Source: Pseudanabaena biceps (GTDB lineage Bacteria > Cyanobacteriota > Cyanobacteriia > Pseudanabaenales > Pseudanabaenaceae). From it: DNA of 64,000 nt. The stretch is from assembly GCA_013361095.1 (NCBI GenBank), contig JAATWA010000001.1:3007001-3071000 (forward strand), read 5' to 3'. Under the pieces are notes generated by a model. It saw only the letters and a program-made list of their open reading frames with translations. It was not told where the DNA came from and did not search any database. A program made the position numbers and the translations under genes. This document shows, one piece after another, positions 8,335 to 17,465 of the stretch (position 1 is the first letter of the stretch; each line of letters starts with the position of its first letter).

Positions 8335-9576
8335 ATGAAATATTTAATAAAAACACTAAACTTTGCGATCGCCACTATAGTCTCTTGTGCGCTGGTTATT
8401 GCCTGTAGCCCCACCTCCACAAATACTAGCAGTCCTGCAACTGGCAATCCCACGGCTAGTAACCCTAGTACTACCAATCAAAAGGCAATTCCTATTGGGA
8501 TTGCCTTTGCTCAGACTAGTAATGTAGCTCTGCTGGGGCAGGAAGGAGTAGCGGGAGCCAAAATTGCGGAGGCTTATTTTAATCAGCAAGGCGGGATCAA
8601 TGGCACACCGATTCGGTTGGTTTTTCAAGACACGGCGGGTGACGAGCAAGGCGCGATCAATGCTTTTAACACTCTCATTTCTCAAGATAAGGTAGTCGGA
8701 ATTGTGGGGCCAACCCTCTCCCAACAGGCTTTTGGCGCTGATCCGATCGCTGAACGTGCAGGTGTCCCAGTCATCGCCGCCTCTAATACAGCCAAGGGGA
8801 TTCCCCAAATCGGTAAATTTATTGCGCGGGTATCAGCTCCTGTGGCAGTGGTTGCCCCCAATGCGATCGAGGCAGCTTTAAAAATTAATCCTCAGATTAA
8901 AAAAGTAGCGGTTTTCTATGCTCAAAATGATGCATTTAATAAATCAGAAACAGGCACTTTCCAAGAAACTGTTAAGCAAAAAGGTTTAGAACTTGCCACT
9001 GTGCAAACATTCCAAACAACAGATACAGATTTTCAATCCCAAGTCACAAACGCGATCAATGTCAAACCTGATTTAGTGATTATTTCAGGACTGTCGGCGG
9101 ATGGTGGAAATCTAGTTAAACAGTTGCGTGAACTCGGTTATAAGGGCTTGATTATTGGTGGTAATGGGTTAAATACTTCTAATTTGCTTCCAGTTTGCAA
9201 AGCTCTCTGTGATGGCATCATCATTGCCCAAGCCTATAGCCCTGAACTAAAAAAATCGATTAATACTGACTTCCGTAAACTCTATAATGAGCAGAACAAA
9301 AAAGAACCACCACAGTTCAGCGCCCAAGCGTTTACTGGGGTACAGGTATTTGTGGAAGCTTTGAGAACTTTGGATAAAACAACTAAGGTAAGCTCACTAG
9401 ACTTGCCCCAAGTTCGCACCAAACTCAATGACACTTTGCTCACTGGCAAGTACGAAACTCCAATTGGTGAGATTAGTTTCACTCCCGAAGGAGAAATTAT
9501 TCAGAAGCAGTTTTATGTAGCTCAGATTAAAATGGAAGCTGACGGAAATAGCGGTAAGTTTACTTTTATTCAATAA
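8335..9576 (+). CDS. ABC transporter substrate-binding lipoprotein, branched-chain amino-acid type
   Basis: The 413-residue protein begins with a lipoprotein signal peptide ending in the lipobox LVIAC (Cys24), followed by a Ser/Thr/Asn-rich linker. The mature part has the two-lobed periplasmic-binding fold of the LivJ/LivK group: IGIAFAQTSNVALLGQEGVAGAKIA, then DTAGDEQGAINAFNTLISQDKVVGIVGPTLSQ, and later VIISGLSADGGNLVKQLRELG. It should capture amino acids or related solutes in the periplasm and pass them to an ABC permease. No permease or ATPase gene is adjacent, so the transporter must be encoded elsewhere. ATG at 8335. Confidence 0.9.
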   Translation: MKYLIKTLNFAIATIVSCALVIACSPTSTNTSSPATGNPTASNPSTTNQKAIPIGIAFAQTSNVALLGQEGVAGAKIAEAYFNQQGGINGTPIRLVFQDTAGDEQGAINAFNTLISQDKVVGIVGPTLSQQAFGADPIAERAGVPVIAASNTAKGIPQIGKFIARVSAPVAVVAPNAIEAALKINPQIKKVAVFYAQNDAFNKSETGTFQETVKQKGLELATVQTFQTTDTDFQSQVTNAINVKPDLVIISGLSADGGNLVKQLRELGYKGLIIGGNGLNTSNLLPVCKALCDGIIIAQAYSPELKKSINTDFRKLYNEQNKKEPPQFSAQAFTGVQVFVEALRTLDKTTKVSSLDLPQVRTKLNDTLLTGKYETPIGEISFTPEGEIIQKQFYVAQIKMEADGNSGKFTFIQ

Positions 9577-9588
9577 GTAGTTAAGAAA

Positions 9589-9637
9589 ACCCAGATTGCA
9601 GTGCCGCCCGCGTAGCGGGCGGCACTGCAATCTGGGT
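9589..9637. terminator. Perfect 23-bp palindrome, GTA apex
   Basis: Arms 9589-9611 and 9615-9637 match exactly around GCCCGC-GTA-GCGGGC. It begins 12 bases after the binding-protein gene and is a likely terminator. Confidence 0.85.
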
Positions 9638-9676
9638 ATAACTATGCCGAGCTATTTAAGTCTTTCTTAAAACCAC

Positions 9677-9723
9677 AAAAAGTTTTTGAAAAGCTGGCTT
9701 TGCCAGCTTTTCAAAAACTTTTT
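9677..9723. repeat. Perfect 22-bp palindrome, TTT apex
   Basis: Arms 9677-9698 and 9702-9723 match exactly around GCTGGC-TTT-GCCAGC, preceded by TTTCTTAAAACCA as at 7318. It ends 26 bases before ycf46. Confidence 0.92.
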
Positions 9724-9749
9724 TTACTACAAAAGCCTCAACAGATTGT

Positions 9750-11234
9750 ATGAACTTTGAAACTGAACTTAACTTAACTCTTCGCGCCCGCTATCCTCTG
9801 ATTTACATACCTTCAGCCGAAGAAGAACGTGTGGAATCAGTAATTAGCAACGTTGCCAAATCCCTTGGTCGCAGCGTATTTATCTGGGATTTTGTGGATG
9901 GCTATCAGTCCAACCCCACTGATGCAGGAGCAGGTAAACGAAATCCTTTGCAAGCCTTAGAATTTGTCGATAAAATTTCTAAGGCTACAGTATTTGTATT
10001 GCGAGATTTCGATCGCTTTCTCGAAGATGTGGCGATCGCGCGTAAGCTCAAAAATTTAGCGCGTAAACTCAAGAGTGAATCTCAAAATATCATTATCATT
10101 GCTTCTCAACTTAGTATTCCTGATAATCTTAGCGAATTTTTCTCAATCTTAGAGTTTCCTCTTCCTAATCCTGAAGAATTAAAAATTGAAATAGAAAAAT
10201 TAGCTCATCACACAAATAATACTCAATTAAACAAACAAGCAATTGATGAATTGGTGCGAGCAGGGCAGGGATTGTCATTGGAGCGAATTAGAAGAGTGCT
10301 AGCCAAGGCGATCGCCGAAAATAATCAACTAAGTCCCGAAGATGTGGAATTAATCCTCGAAGAAAAGCGCCAAAGTATTCGCCAAACTCAAATCTTAGAG
10401 TTCTATCCATCCACTACAGAGATTAGCGATATTGGTGGATTAGACAATCTCAAAGAATGGTTATTACGAAGAGGTGGTGCATTTAGCGATCGCGCCCGCA
10501 AATATGGTTTACCCCATCCACGAGGCTTATTGCTTGCGGGTATTCAAGGTACAGGTAAATCCCTAACTGCCAAAGCAATTTCTCACCATTGGCATCTACC
10601 CCTATTGCGTCTCGATGTTGGTCGTCTCTTCGCTGGTTTAGTTGGCGAGAGTGAATCTCGCACCCGTCAAATGATCCAGTTATCCGAAGCTCTATCGCCC
10701 TGTGTGCTGTGGATTGATGAAATCGACAAAGCTTTTGCGGGAACAGATGGTCGCGGTGACTCAGGAACGACCAATCGCGTCTTCGGTACATTTTTAACAT
10801 GGATGGCAGAAAAAACTTCTCCTGTATTCGTAGTAGCAACTGCGAATAATATTCGTACTCTTCCACCAGAATTATTGCGAAAAGGACGCTTTGATGAAGT
10901 GTTTTTTGTGGGCTTGCCTAATCAAGAGGAGCGATCGCAGATTTTTTCGGTGCATTTAAACAAGTATCGCCCCCACAATATTCGCGTCTATGACATTGAT
11001 CGACTCGCTTACGAAACGCCTGATTTTTCAGGTGCTGAAATTGAGCAAGGCATCATCGAAGCAATGCACATTGGATTCAGTCAAAATCGCGACTTTACCA
11101 ATGAAGATATTCTGGAAGCGGCGAGTCAGATTGTGCCACTAGCACAGACAGCTCAGCAAGAAATTCAGATGTTACAGGAATGGGCTACGTCTGGTAAAGC
11201 CAGACTAGCTTCACGACAAAATACTTTCAAATAA
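9750..11234 (+). CDS. ycf46: AAA+ ATPase, Ycf46 family
   Basis: The 494-residue protein matches Ycf46, an AAA+ ATPase of cyanobacteria and algal plastids. An N-terminal domain (1-200) with LRARYPLIYIPSAEEERV precedes the ATPase core: Walker A GIQGTGKS (264-271), Walker B CVLWIDEIDKAF (318-329), and a sensor/arginine region ATANNIRTLPPELLRKGRFDE. The core is close to FtsH and proteasomal ATPases, but no membrane helices or HExxH protease site follow. In Synechocystis a homologue has been linked to inorganic carbon uptake under CO2 limitation. ATG at 9750. It is a single-gene unit converging on pdhA. Confidence 0.92.
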   Translation: MNFETELNLTLRARYPLIYIPSAEEERVESVISNVAKSLGRSVFIWDFVDGYQSNPTDAGAGKRNPLQALEFVDKISKATVFVLRDFDRFLEDVAIARKLKNLARKLKSESQNIIIIASQLSIPDNLSEFFSILEFPLPNPEELKIEIEKLAHHTNNTQLNKQAIDELVRAGQGLSLERIRRVLAKAIAENNQLSPEDVELILEEKRQSIRQTQILEFYPSTTEISDIGGLDNLKEWLLRRGGAFSDRARKYGLPHPRGLLLAGIQGTGKSLTAKAISHHWHLPLLRLDVGRLFAGLVGESESRTRQMIQLSEALSPCVLWIDEIDKAFAGTDGRGDSGTTNRVFGTFLTWMAEKTSPVFVVATANNIRTLPPELLRKGRFDEVFFVGLPNQEERSQIFSVHLNKYRPHNIRVYDIDRLAYETPDFSGAEIEQGIIEAMHIGFSQNRDFTNEDILEAASQIVPLAQTAQQEIQMLQEWATSGKARLASRQNTFK

Positions 11235-11281
11235 TAAATAAGGCTAGACATTGCCCAGCCTTATTTACTATTTCTGATTAG

Positions 11282-11338
11282 AAAAAAGCCAAAAGAGAGT
11301 TGCGGCGCGAAGCGCCGCAACTCTCTTTTGGCTTTTTT
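11282..11338. terminator. Perfect 27-bp bidirectional palindrome, GAA apex
   Basis: Arms 11282-11308 and 11312-11338 match exactly; A-run and T-run at the ends. It lies between convergent ycf46 and pdhA and touches the pdhA stop codon, so it probably terminates both. Confidence 0.93.
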
Positions 11339-11339
11339 A

Positions 11340-12368
11340 TTATTCGTCCTCAGCAAATTGGTAGCGGAATAGATCTTTAGGATCGGGTTCGGGAGAAGAT
11401 TCGGCAAATCTTACGCATTCTTCAACGACATCACGGATTTTCTTGTCGATCGCCTTTAACTGACTTTCTTCCACCAAGCCATGCTCAATGATGCGGCTAG
11501 CAAAGATTTTGATCGGATCGCGACCAAACCACTTGTCCTTATCTTCTTTGCTGCGTAGCTCATCAGGGTCAGCCAGAGAGTGACCTCTAAAGCGATAGGT
11601 CATACATTCTAAAACCGTGGGACCTTCCCCAGCACGGGCGCGACGAACCGCCTCTTGAGTACGTTCACGCACCGCCAACACATCCATTCCATCGACTTCA
11701 AATCCCGGCATTCCAAAAGCTTCAGCTTTCTTGTGAATCCGCACATCAGAAGTAGCGCGATGGTGCTTCATGCCGATCGCCCAATCATTGTTTTCGATTA
11801 CAAAAATAATTGGCAGCTTCCACAAAGCCGCCATATTTAGGGTTTCGTAAAACTGACCATTGTTGCTAGCACCATCCCCAAAGAAACAAGCAGTAACTTG
11901 ATCGGCATTGGGATCGCCCATGACTTCGCGTCGATATTTCGACTGAAAAGCTGCGCCAGAAGCAACGGGAATCCCTTCAGCGACGAAGGCATAGCCGCCT
12001 AAAAAATTATTCTTAGCTGAGAAAATATGCATGGAGCCGCCGCGCCCCTTGCTGCATCCTGTTTCTTTGCCAAATAGTTCTGCCATGACTTCATTGGCGG
12101 TGACACCTGCACTCAAGGCATGAACGTGATCGCGGTAGGTGCTACATACATAATCATCGGGACGCATCGCCTTGATTACGCCGCTGGCTACGGCTTCTTG
12201 ACCGTTGTATAAATGCACAAATCCGAACATTCTTCCGCGATAGTACATCTCAGCGCACTTGTCCTCGAAAGTGCGCCCCAATACCATGTCTTCGTAAACA
12301 ATTAAGGCTTCGTCTGTGGTGATATTTAGTGCAGAGGTCGCAACATTCGCAAGAGTGTCTTGAGGCAT
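11340..12368 (-). CDS. pdhA: Pyruvate dehydrogenase E1 component, alpha subunit
   Basis: The 342-residue protein is the E1-alpha chain, which with E1-beta decarboxylates pyruvate using thiamine diphosphate and passes the acetyl group to lipoyl E2. The ThDP-Mg motif runs from GDGASNNG (164-171) to IENN (191-194). The conserved [13 protein letters not shown] block (48-60), RGGSMH (109-114) and the C-terminal [15 protein letters not shown] loop, which holds the regulatory serine region of eukaryotic E1, are all present. The length is normal. ATG at 12368. No pdhB is adjacent, as is common in cyanobacteria where pdh genes are scattered. Confidence 0.96.
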   Translation of the reverse strand: MPQDTLANVATSALNITTDEALIVYEDMVLGRTFEDKCAEMYYRGRMFGFVHLYNGQEAVASGVIKAMRPDDYVCSTYRDHVHALSAGVTANEVMAELFGKETGCSKGRGGSMHIFSAKNNFLGGYAFVAEGIPVASGAAFQSKYRREVMGDPNADQVTACFFGDGASNNGQFYETLNMAALWKLPIIFVIENNDWAIGMKHHRATSDVRIHKKAEAFGMPGFEVDGMDVLAVRERTQEAVRRARAGEGPTVLECMTYRFRGHSLADPDELRSKEDKDKWFGRDPIKIFASRIIEHGLVEESQLKAIDKKIRDVVEECVRFAESSPEPDPKDLFRYQFAEDE

Positions 12369-12489
12369 CGATTCAATACTGTGATAATCGTTAAATTTTT
12401 CTTTTGATAGTCTAGCAGCGATCGCCTATTGCGGTATAGCGATCGCCACAGCTTTTCCGCTTTAATTAAGATTGGCTATGCATTCTAGT

Positions 12490-12553
12490 ACACAAAACCC
12501 CCAGAAGACGAGTTGCGGCGCGAAGCGCCGCAACTCGTCTTCTGGTTTTGTGT
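12490..12553. repeat. 29-bp palindrome with 3-nt bulge, GAA apex
   Basis: Arms pair through ACACAAAACC and AGAAGACGAGTTGCGGCGC around GAA, with an extra CCC on the left arm. TAGTA and TAGTG border it. Confidence 0.88.
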
Positions 12554-12593
12554 AGTGACTACAGTTATGGCAACCAAAGTGATAGCTGGGACA

Positions 12594-12646
12594 AAACCCA
12601 AAATATGAGTGGCGGCGCTTCGTGCCGCCACTCATATTTTGGGTTT
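12594..12646. repeat. 25-bp palindrome, TTC apex
   Basis: 12594-12618 pairs with 12622-12646, with one G-T difference near the TTC apex. Outer end AAACCCA as in several other copies. Confidence 0.9.
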
Positions 12647-12710
12647 GATGTTCTAAGCAACCCTTTTATTGCTATATGTAAAAATTATTCAGTAAGTAAA
12701 GTTTAAATTA

Positions 12711-13694
12711 ATGACAATAAGAGTTGGGATTTTAGGATTTGGTGGCTTGGGACAAGCCGCAGCAAAATTGCTCAGTGCCAAGCAAGAAATGCAGCTAGTC
12801 GTAGCAGCAGACAAAGAAGGTTTTGCTTATAATGCCGATGGATTAGACGCTAAAGCCGCGATCGCCGCCTATCAGAGCCAAGGCTCATTAGGTTATCTCG
12901 AAGGATCGGGTATTTTGACTGAAGAAAGTATTGCCAAAGCGATCGCGGCGGCAAAGGATGTTGATGGTTATTTTTTAGCTCTGCCCAACCTGCCTAACAC
13001 TTTCATGGCAACTGTGGCTAAGCAATTTATCGCCTCAGGGTGGAAAGGGGTGCTTGTTGATGCAATCAAGCGAACTAGCGCTGTGGAGCAGATGATCGCC
13101 CTTGCCCCCCAACTAGAAGCCGCAGGAATTACCTATATGTCTGGTTGTGGTGCAACCCCTGGCTTACTAACAGCCGCCGCCGCGATCGCGGCTCAGAGTT
13201 TTGCGGAAGTCCATAAAGTTGAGATTACTTTCGGAGTCGGCATTGCTAACTGGAATGCTTACCGAGCTACTATCCGCGAGGACATTGCTCATATGTCAGG
13301 CTACACCGTCGATATGGCGCAAGCGATGACCGACGATGAAGTGGAAGCATTGCTAGAAACAACCAATGGCTTGATCAGTTTAGAAAATATGGAACATGCT
13401 GATGACATCATGTTAGAGCGTGTGGGAATTTGCGATCGCGATCGGGTCACTGTGGGCGGCGTAGTTGATACCCGCAACCCTAAAAAACCTCTCAGTACCA
13501 ACATGAAGTTAACAGGACGTACCTTTGAGGGCAAAATCTCTACGCATACCTTCATTCTCGGTGATGAAACTAGCATGGCGGCTAATGTCTGTGGCCCTGC
13601 TTTTGGCTACCTCAAGGCGGGCAAAAAATTCCATCAACGCGGTATTTACGGCTTAATGACTGCGACTGAAGTTATGCCCGCATTTGTTCGATAA
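12711..13694 (+). CDS. NAD(P)-dependent oxidoreductase, saccharopine dehydrogenase-like
   Basis: The 327-residue protein opens with a Rossmann nucleotide motif [12 protein letters not shown] (7-18). The middle has [19 protein letters not shown] (near 142-160), and the C-terminal half has the substrate-domain look of saccharopine or diaminopimelate dehydrogenases. These enzymes oxidise or reduce amino-acid-like C-N bonds. The actual reaction is not revealed. Its position in the cytoplasm is implied by the absence of a signal peptide. ATG at 12711. It converges on lpxB across a palindrome. Confidence 0.75.
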   Translation: MTIRVGILGFGGLGQAAAKLLSAKQEMQLVVAADKEGFAYNADGLDAKAAIAAYQSQGSLGYLEGSGILTEESIAKAIAAAKDVDGYFLALPNLPNTFMATVAKQFIASGWKGVLVDAIKRTSAVEQMIALAPQLEAAGITYMSGCGATPGLLTAAAAIAAQSFAEVHKVEITFGVGIANWNAYRATIREDIAHMSGYTVDMAQAMTDDEVEALLETTNGLISLENMEHADDIMLERVGICDRDRVTVGGVVDTRNPKKPLSTNMKLTGRTFEGKISTHTFILGDETSMAANVCGPAFGYLKAGKKFHQRGIYGLMTATEVMPAFVR

Positions 13695-13699
13695 AATCT

Positions 13700-13740
13700 A
13701 ATAATTTATGGGCAGCGCTCCGCGCCGCCCATAAATTATT
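13700..13740. terminator. Bidirectional palindrome
   Basis: AATAATTTATGGGC (13700-13713) pairs with 13727-13740; inner GCGC-TCC-GCGC stem with one mismatch. It lies between convergent gene ends. Confidence 0.82.
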
Positions 13741-13748
13741 GCGTAGCG

Positions 13749-14930
13749 CTATAGGTAATCAATAATCGCGTCAGCAACGCGATTAATCGCGCCCGTGGAG
13801 CCTAAACTTTCACGAACTTTTTTATACCCGTCTAACATTTCTTGCCGCGATCGCTCATTAGTCAATAATTCCAAAGCCATTGCCGCGATCGCTTCAGGAT
13901 TTGCGTCATCCTGCACAAACTCAGGAATTACGGACTCCATATTTACTAAATTGACAGGCGAAATAAACGGTAATTGGAGCTTGACGATATATTTGGCAAT
14001 CCAAGCCGTAATCACATTGACGCGATACAAAATCACCTGTGGCACATTTAACAAAGCCGTCTCTAAATTGACAGTTCCCGATTTACTCAACACCAAATCG
14101 GCAGCACTAATCGCCAGTTGCGACTGTCCCGAAATAATCGTTGCCTTAATGTCATATTCCGCTAACAAAGCCTCCACCGCAGGACGATACCGATCCAGAG
14201 AGAGCGGCAGCCAAAATTTTACATGGGGCAGTTTTGCTTGAATAATTTTGGCGGCTTTCAGAATTATCGGCATTACCGATTTTAACTCTTGAGTGCGTGA
14301 GGCAGGCAATAAAGTCACCACCAGTTCATCAGCGCCAATACCTAATTGTTGACGGGCGGCGGCGCGATCTGGCACTTTCGACATCAGATCGACAAAGGGA
14401 TGTCCCACCCACTGCACGTTAGTTCCTTGCTTTTCGTAATAAACAGCTTCTTGCGGAAAAATAGCTAGCAATTTATCGGTAAAAGCTGCGATCGCTCTAG
14501 TATTTTTGTCATTAAAAGACCACACCCATTCCTGCGGCGCGATGTAATAAATTACAGGAATATTCAAAACTCGTTTGGCAAAATAACCCATCCCCTGATT
14601 GGGCATCATGTAATCAATCAAAACCGCCACATCAGGCGGCGATTTCTTTAAAGACTTTTTCGCAGTTTCCTGCACACGAATTGTCGGCAAAATATAGGGT
14701 ATAGCTTCTACCGCGCCAATCGATCCAATGCCTACGGTATTGCCAAATAAATTTGCTCCTGCCGCCGCCATGCGATCGCCACCAAGCCCCACGATCTCTA
14801 TCTCTATCTGCCTCAGAGCAGCACGTTCATGTAACGCCTCAATCAAAATAGCGCCATGCCAATCGCCCGACACCTCACCTGTACTAATAAATATGCGGCG
14901 CTTTTTTTTCTCTTCAGTCATAGATTCCAT
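13749..14930 (-). CDS. lpxB: Lipid-A-disaccharide synthase
   Basis: The protein (393 residues, or 390 from the second ATG) is LpxB, a GT19 enzyme that joins UDP-2,3-diacylglucosamine and lipid X to make the lipid A disaccharide on the inner face of the membrane. Visible blocks are ISTGEVSGDWHG (15-26), the IDYMMPNQG segment, YYIAPQEWVW (near 128-137), WVGHPFVD, LLPASRTQE (near 208-216) and SKSGTVNLE (near 283-291). The ATG at 14921 has GGA placed about 5 bases upstream and may be the real start. No other lpx genes are adjacent. Confidence 0.94.
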   Translation of the reverse strand: MESMTEEKKKRRIFISTGEVSGDWHGAILIEALHERAALRQIEIEIVGLGGDRMAAAGANLFGNTVGIGSIGAVEAIPYILPTIRVQETAKKSLKKSPPDVAVLIDYMMPNQGMGYFAKRVLNIPVIYYIAPQEWVWSFNDKNTRAIAAFTDKLLAIFPQEAVYYEKQGTNVQWVGHPFVDLMSKVPDRAAARQQLGIGADELVVTLLPASRTQELKSVMPIILKAAKIIQAKLPHVKFWLPLSLDRYRPAVEALLAEYDIKATIISGQSQLAISAADLVLSKSGTVNLETALLNVPQVILYRVNVITAWIAKYIVKLQLPFISPVNLVNMESVIPEFVQDDANPEAIAAMALELLTNERSRQEMLDGYKKVRESLGSTGAINRVADAIIDYL

Positions 14931-15001
14931 ATTTAATTTTGGTGATCGTGAAATATAAAGATTTTGCGGTAGTTCCTCTCGATCCTACTCCCTTCCCAGT
15001 G

Positions 15002-15044
15002 AAGAATTAGCGTTGCGGCGCGAAGCGCCGCAACGCTAATTCTT
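15002..15044. repeat. Perfect 20-bp palindrome, GAA apex
   Basis: Arms 15002-15021 and 15025-15044 match exactly. The outer sequence TACTCCCTTCCCAGTGAA also begins the palindrome at 23675. Confidence 0.92.
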
Positions 15045-15100
15045 GGTTTATATGTCTATTTCTTTGGCGGGAAGGGAGTACCTACCAAATAGGCGTTATG

Positions 15101-15153
15101 CAGTGAATAATTGGGGATGCGCGGCGAAACCGCGCATCCCCAATTATTCACTG
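15101..15153. repeat. Perfect 24-bp palindrome, CGAAA apex
   Basis: Arms 15101-15124 and 15130-15153 match exactly. The outer arm CAGTGAATAATT is shared with 23687-23698. Confidence 0.92.
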
Positions 15154-15257
15154 AGAAGGGAAGAACATCTAGCGACATATTCTTTTATTCCAAAAGCTAG
15201 ATATCGGATTCACTTATGGTACACTCGTAAAGGTCAAAAATTTGGACTGTAAATAAA

Positions 15258-15455
15258 GTGCCTAAACTCAAAACTCGTAAATCTGCCGCTAAGCGATTCA
15301 AGGTGACGGGTAGCGGTAAGTTTGCTCGCCGCCATGCTGGTCGCAATCACCTACTAGAACATAAGCCTACTGTTCGTAAGAGCAAGTTGGGTAAAATGGC
15401 TATAGTTGATGACACCGATAATGCCAGAGTAAGCGCAATGATGCCTTACGCCTAA
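15258..15455 (+). CDS. rpmI: 50S ribosomal protein L35 (bL35)
   Basis: The 65-residue basic protein is bL35, with the typical [19 protein letters not shown] start and GRNHLLEHK middle. It binds 23S rRNA in the large subunit. Translation begins at a GTG at 15258 that follows AAATAAA with no strong Shine-Dalgarno. rplT follows 83 bases downstream, the normal rpmI-rplT pair, but infC is not upstream as it is in many bacteria. Confidence 0.96.
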   Translation: MPKLKTRKSAAKRFKVTGSGKFARRHAGRNHLLEHKPTVRKSKLGKMAIVDDTDNARVSAMMPYA

Positions 15456-15538
15456 TTTAAGGATTTTTTAGGGCTTTACGCGCTAAAAAAATTAAATAAA
15501 AAACAACTATTTCACGATAAAAAACAACTGCAACTGCC

Positions 15539-15892
15539 ATGACGAGAGTAAAACGCGGTAACGTAGCTAGAAAGCGCCGCAACAAAGTACTGAAATTAGC
15601 CAAGGGCTTTCGCGGATCGCACTCCAAGCTGTTCCGCACTGCTAACCAGCAGGTAATGAAAGCTCTACGAAATGCCTACCGCGATCGCCGCAAGAAAAAG
15701 CGCGATTTTCGTAGCCTCTGGATTACCCGCATTAATGCGGCAGCTCGCCAACAAGGTTTGAGCTACAGCAAGTTTGCAGGTTTACTTAAGAAAGCCAATA
15801 TCGAAATTAATCGCAAGATGCTTTCTCAAATTGCGATTCTCGATCCTCAAGCTTTTACCGCGATCGTGGAAAAAGCTAAGGCTGTCCATTAA
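15539..15892 (+). CDS. rplT: 50S ribosomal protein L20 (bL20)
   Basis: The 117-residue protein is bL20, which is needed for early large-subunit assembly and can repress its own operon. The [19 protein letters not shown] start and the [21 protein letters not shown] segment are characteristic. The length is normal. It is co-directional with rpmI. A TTTTTTAG / CTAAAAAA hairpin lies between the two genes (15465-15490), which could attenuate or process the transcript, but this is a guess. Confidence 0.97.
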   Translation: MTRVKRGNVARKRRNKVLKLAKGFRGSHSKLFRTANQQVMKALRNAYRDRRKKKRDFRSLWITRINAAARQQGLSYSKFAGLLKKANIEINRKMLSQIAILDPQAFTAIVEKAKAVH

Positions 15893-15896
15893 AGCA

Positions 15897-15943
15897 ACAA
15901 AAAAGATAGGGGCAACGCTTAGCGTTGCCCCTATCTTTTTTGT
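15897..15943. terminator. Perfect 22-bp bidirectional terminator
   Basis: Arms 15897-15918 and 15922-15943 match exactly around TTA, with A6 and T6 runs at the ends. It is placed between the convergent ends of rplT and thiD. Confidence 0.93.
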
Positions 15944-15959
15944 TGATAGCGCAAACGCT

Positions 15960-16817
15960 TTAGTTCGCGACACGCTGTAATGGAAAGAAATGACCAACGG
16001 GTCCTTGTCCCTTGCCGATCGCTAGACTATATTTCAAAGCTTCGGTTACATAGTTTTTTGCCTCTTCTACAGATTGCGATCGCGGCTTGCCTAAAGCTAA
16101 GTTAGCTGCGATCGCCGCCGATAGAGTGCAACCAGTCCCATGAGTATGCTGCGTATCAATCACTTCAGTTCGCAAAACTTGGAGGCGATCGCCATCAAAC
16201 CAGACATCAACAGCTTTGAGATCTCCCGTCATCCCGCCACCTTTGACTAATACCGATCTTGCCCCCAACTTATGGATTTTTAGAGCTGCCTCTTGCATAT
16301 CCTCTAGGGTCACAATTTCCATGTCTGCAAGAATTTGAGCCTCATAGCGATTTGGTGTGGCGATCGCGGCAAGGGGAATTAACATATCACGCATAGTCTT
16401 AATCGCGTCATCATCTAATAACTTCGCGCCAACTCTCGACACCATTACAGGATCGACTACGACATTGGCAAACCCAAAGGCAACTAATTTTTTGGCAACG
16501 GTTCTAATGATTTCCTGATTGAGTAGCATCCCCGTTTTGATCGCATTCACCCTCATATCGATCATCACAGCTTCAATTTGAGCATTTACCGATTCGATTG
16601 GTAAAGCATCAACCCTTGTTACACCTTGAGTATTTTGTGCCGTCACACAGGTAAGTACACTCGTACCATGCACACAATGAAAAGCAAAGGTTCTTAGATC
16701 AGCCTGTATGCCAGCACCGCCGCCACTATCAGATCCCGCGATCGTCATCGCGATCGGCACATTTTCCGATTGATATTTCCTTTGATAATCCACTATACTC
16801 ACCCCAAGAATAGACAC
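15960..16817 (-). CDS. thiD: Hydroxymethylpyrimidine (phosphomethylpyrimidine) kinase
   Basis: The 285-residue protein is ThiD, a ribokinase-fold enzyme that phosphorylates HMP and HMP-P for thiamine synthesis. MTIAGSDSGGGAGIQADLRTF (24-44), VVDPVMVSRVGAKLL (near 119-133), the ATPNRYEA segment and DTQHTHGTGCTLSAAIAANLALG (near 221-243) with the anion-hole GTGC are present. The start at 16817 is a GTG; another GTG eight codons later follows GGTGAG and is as likely. No TPP riboswitch is seen in the 85-base upstream gap. Confidence 0.94.
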   Translation of the reverse strand: MSILGVSIVDYQRKYQSENVPIAMTIAGSDSGGGAGIQADLRTFAFHCVHGTSVLTCVTAQNTQGVTRVDALPIESVNAQIEAVMIDMRVNAIKTGMLLNQEIIRTVAKKLVAFGFANVVVDPVMVSRVGAKLLDDDAIKTMRDMLIPLAAIATPNRYEAQILADMEIVTLEDMQEAALKIHKLGARSVLVKGGGMTGDLKAVDVWFDGDRLQVLRTEVIDTQHTHGTGCTLSAAIAANLALGKPRSQSVEEAKNYVTEALKYSLAIGKGQGPVGHFFPLQRVAN

Positions 16818-16902
16818 TAAGTCAGTAGTATAGCTGTGGTCAAGCCTGTGTTCTTACCTAAGGCGAGAACAAAAAAACTAATATTTGTTTGTTAACTAAA
16901 GC

Positions 16903-17463
16903 ATGATTGTTACACCTGTTAAATCTCTGACGCTCAAAGAGTTTCTAGAAATGCCAGAGACTGAACCTGCTAGTGAGTATATTCAAAATCAAATTGTCCA
17001 GAAACCAATACCAAAAGGAAGACATAGCAGGTTACAAAGTAGACTTTGTCAAGAGATTAATTTAAAAGTAGAAGTGCTTAAAATTGCCTATGCTTTTCCT
17101 GAACTGAGATGTAACTTTGGCGATCGCTCGATTGTGCCAGATATTGCAGTGTTTCTCTGGGAACATATTCCTTTTTTAGCAGACGGTGAAATTCCTGATA
17201 ATTTTAATATTGCGCCAGACTGGATTATTGAAATCCTTTCACCCGATCAGAATGCAAATAAGGTGATTGGTAAAATTTTACATAGCATTCAACATGGCAG
17301 TAAACTAGGATGGCTACTTGATGCTGATGATAAAAGCATTCTTGTGTTTCAACCCAATTAACAGCCAGTTTTAATGTCCCATAGCGATCGCTTATCTGTT
17401 TTAGAAAATATGCCATTAGAATTAAATGCTATCGATATATTTGATTGGCTAAAAATGAGATAA
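16903..17463 (+). pseudogene. Uma2-family endonuclease, interrupted by an in-frame TAA
   Basis: The first 152 codons (16903-17361) encode a Uma2 (DUF820) PD-(D/E)xK nuclease-like domain: LTLKEFLEMPETEPASEYI, then RSIVPDIAVF (catalytic Asp) and APDWIIEILSPDQ (catalytic Glu). TAA at 17359 ends the frame after VFQPN. The same frame then continues for 33 codons to TAA at 17461 and encodes a proper family C-terminus, LENMPLELNAIDIFDWLKMR. The full family length, about 187 residues, is restored if the stop is ignored. So the gene is inactivated by one nonsense change, or the shorter protein is tolerated. Uma2 genes are abundant and often decayed in cyanobacteria; their role is unclear. Confidence 0.85.
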
Positions 17464-17465
17464 AA

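Larger units (their letters stand above)
12369..12710. other. Divergent gap with two palindromes
   Basis: Between leftward pdhA and the rightward dehydrogenase gene I see two long palindromes (12490-12553 and 12594-12646) and two HIP1-like sites near 12420-12445. No gene is present. Confidence 0.7.
14931..15257. other. Divergent lpxB/rpmI gap with nested palindromes
   Basis: This gap carries an outer inverted pair (TACTCCCTTCCC at 14986-14997 and its complement at 15069-15080), an inner 20-bp palindrome (15002-15044) and a second 24-bp palindrome (15101-15153). A TATGGTACACT stretch near 15217 may be the -10 region of rpmI-rplT. Confidence 0.65.

Noticed and set aside
15043..15252. 69-aa open frame before rpmI
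   Set aside because: It runs through palindromes and the rpmI upstream region.
16818..16902. TPP riboswitch upstream of thiD
   Set aside because: The gap is only 85 bases and lacks the conserved TPP motif.
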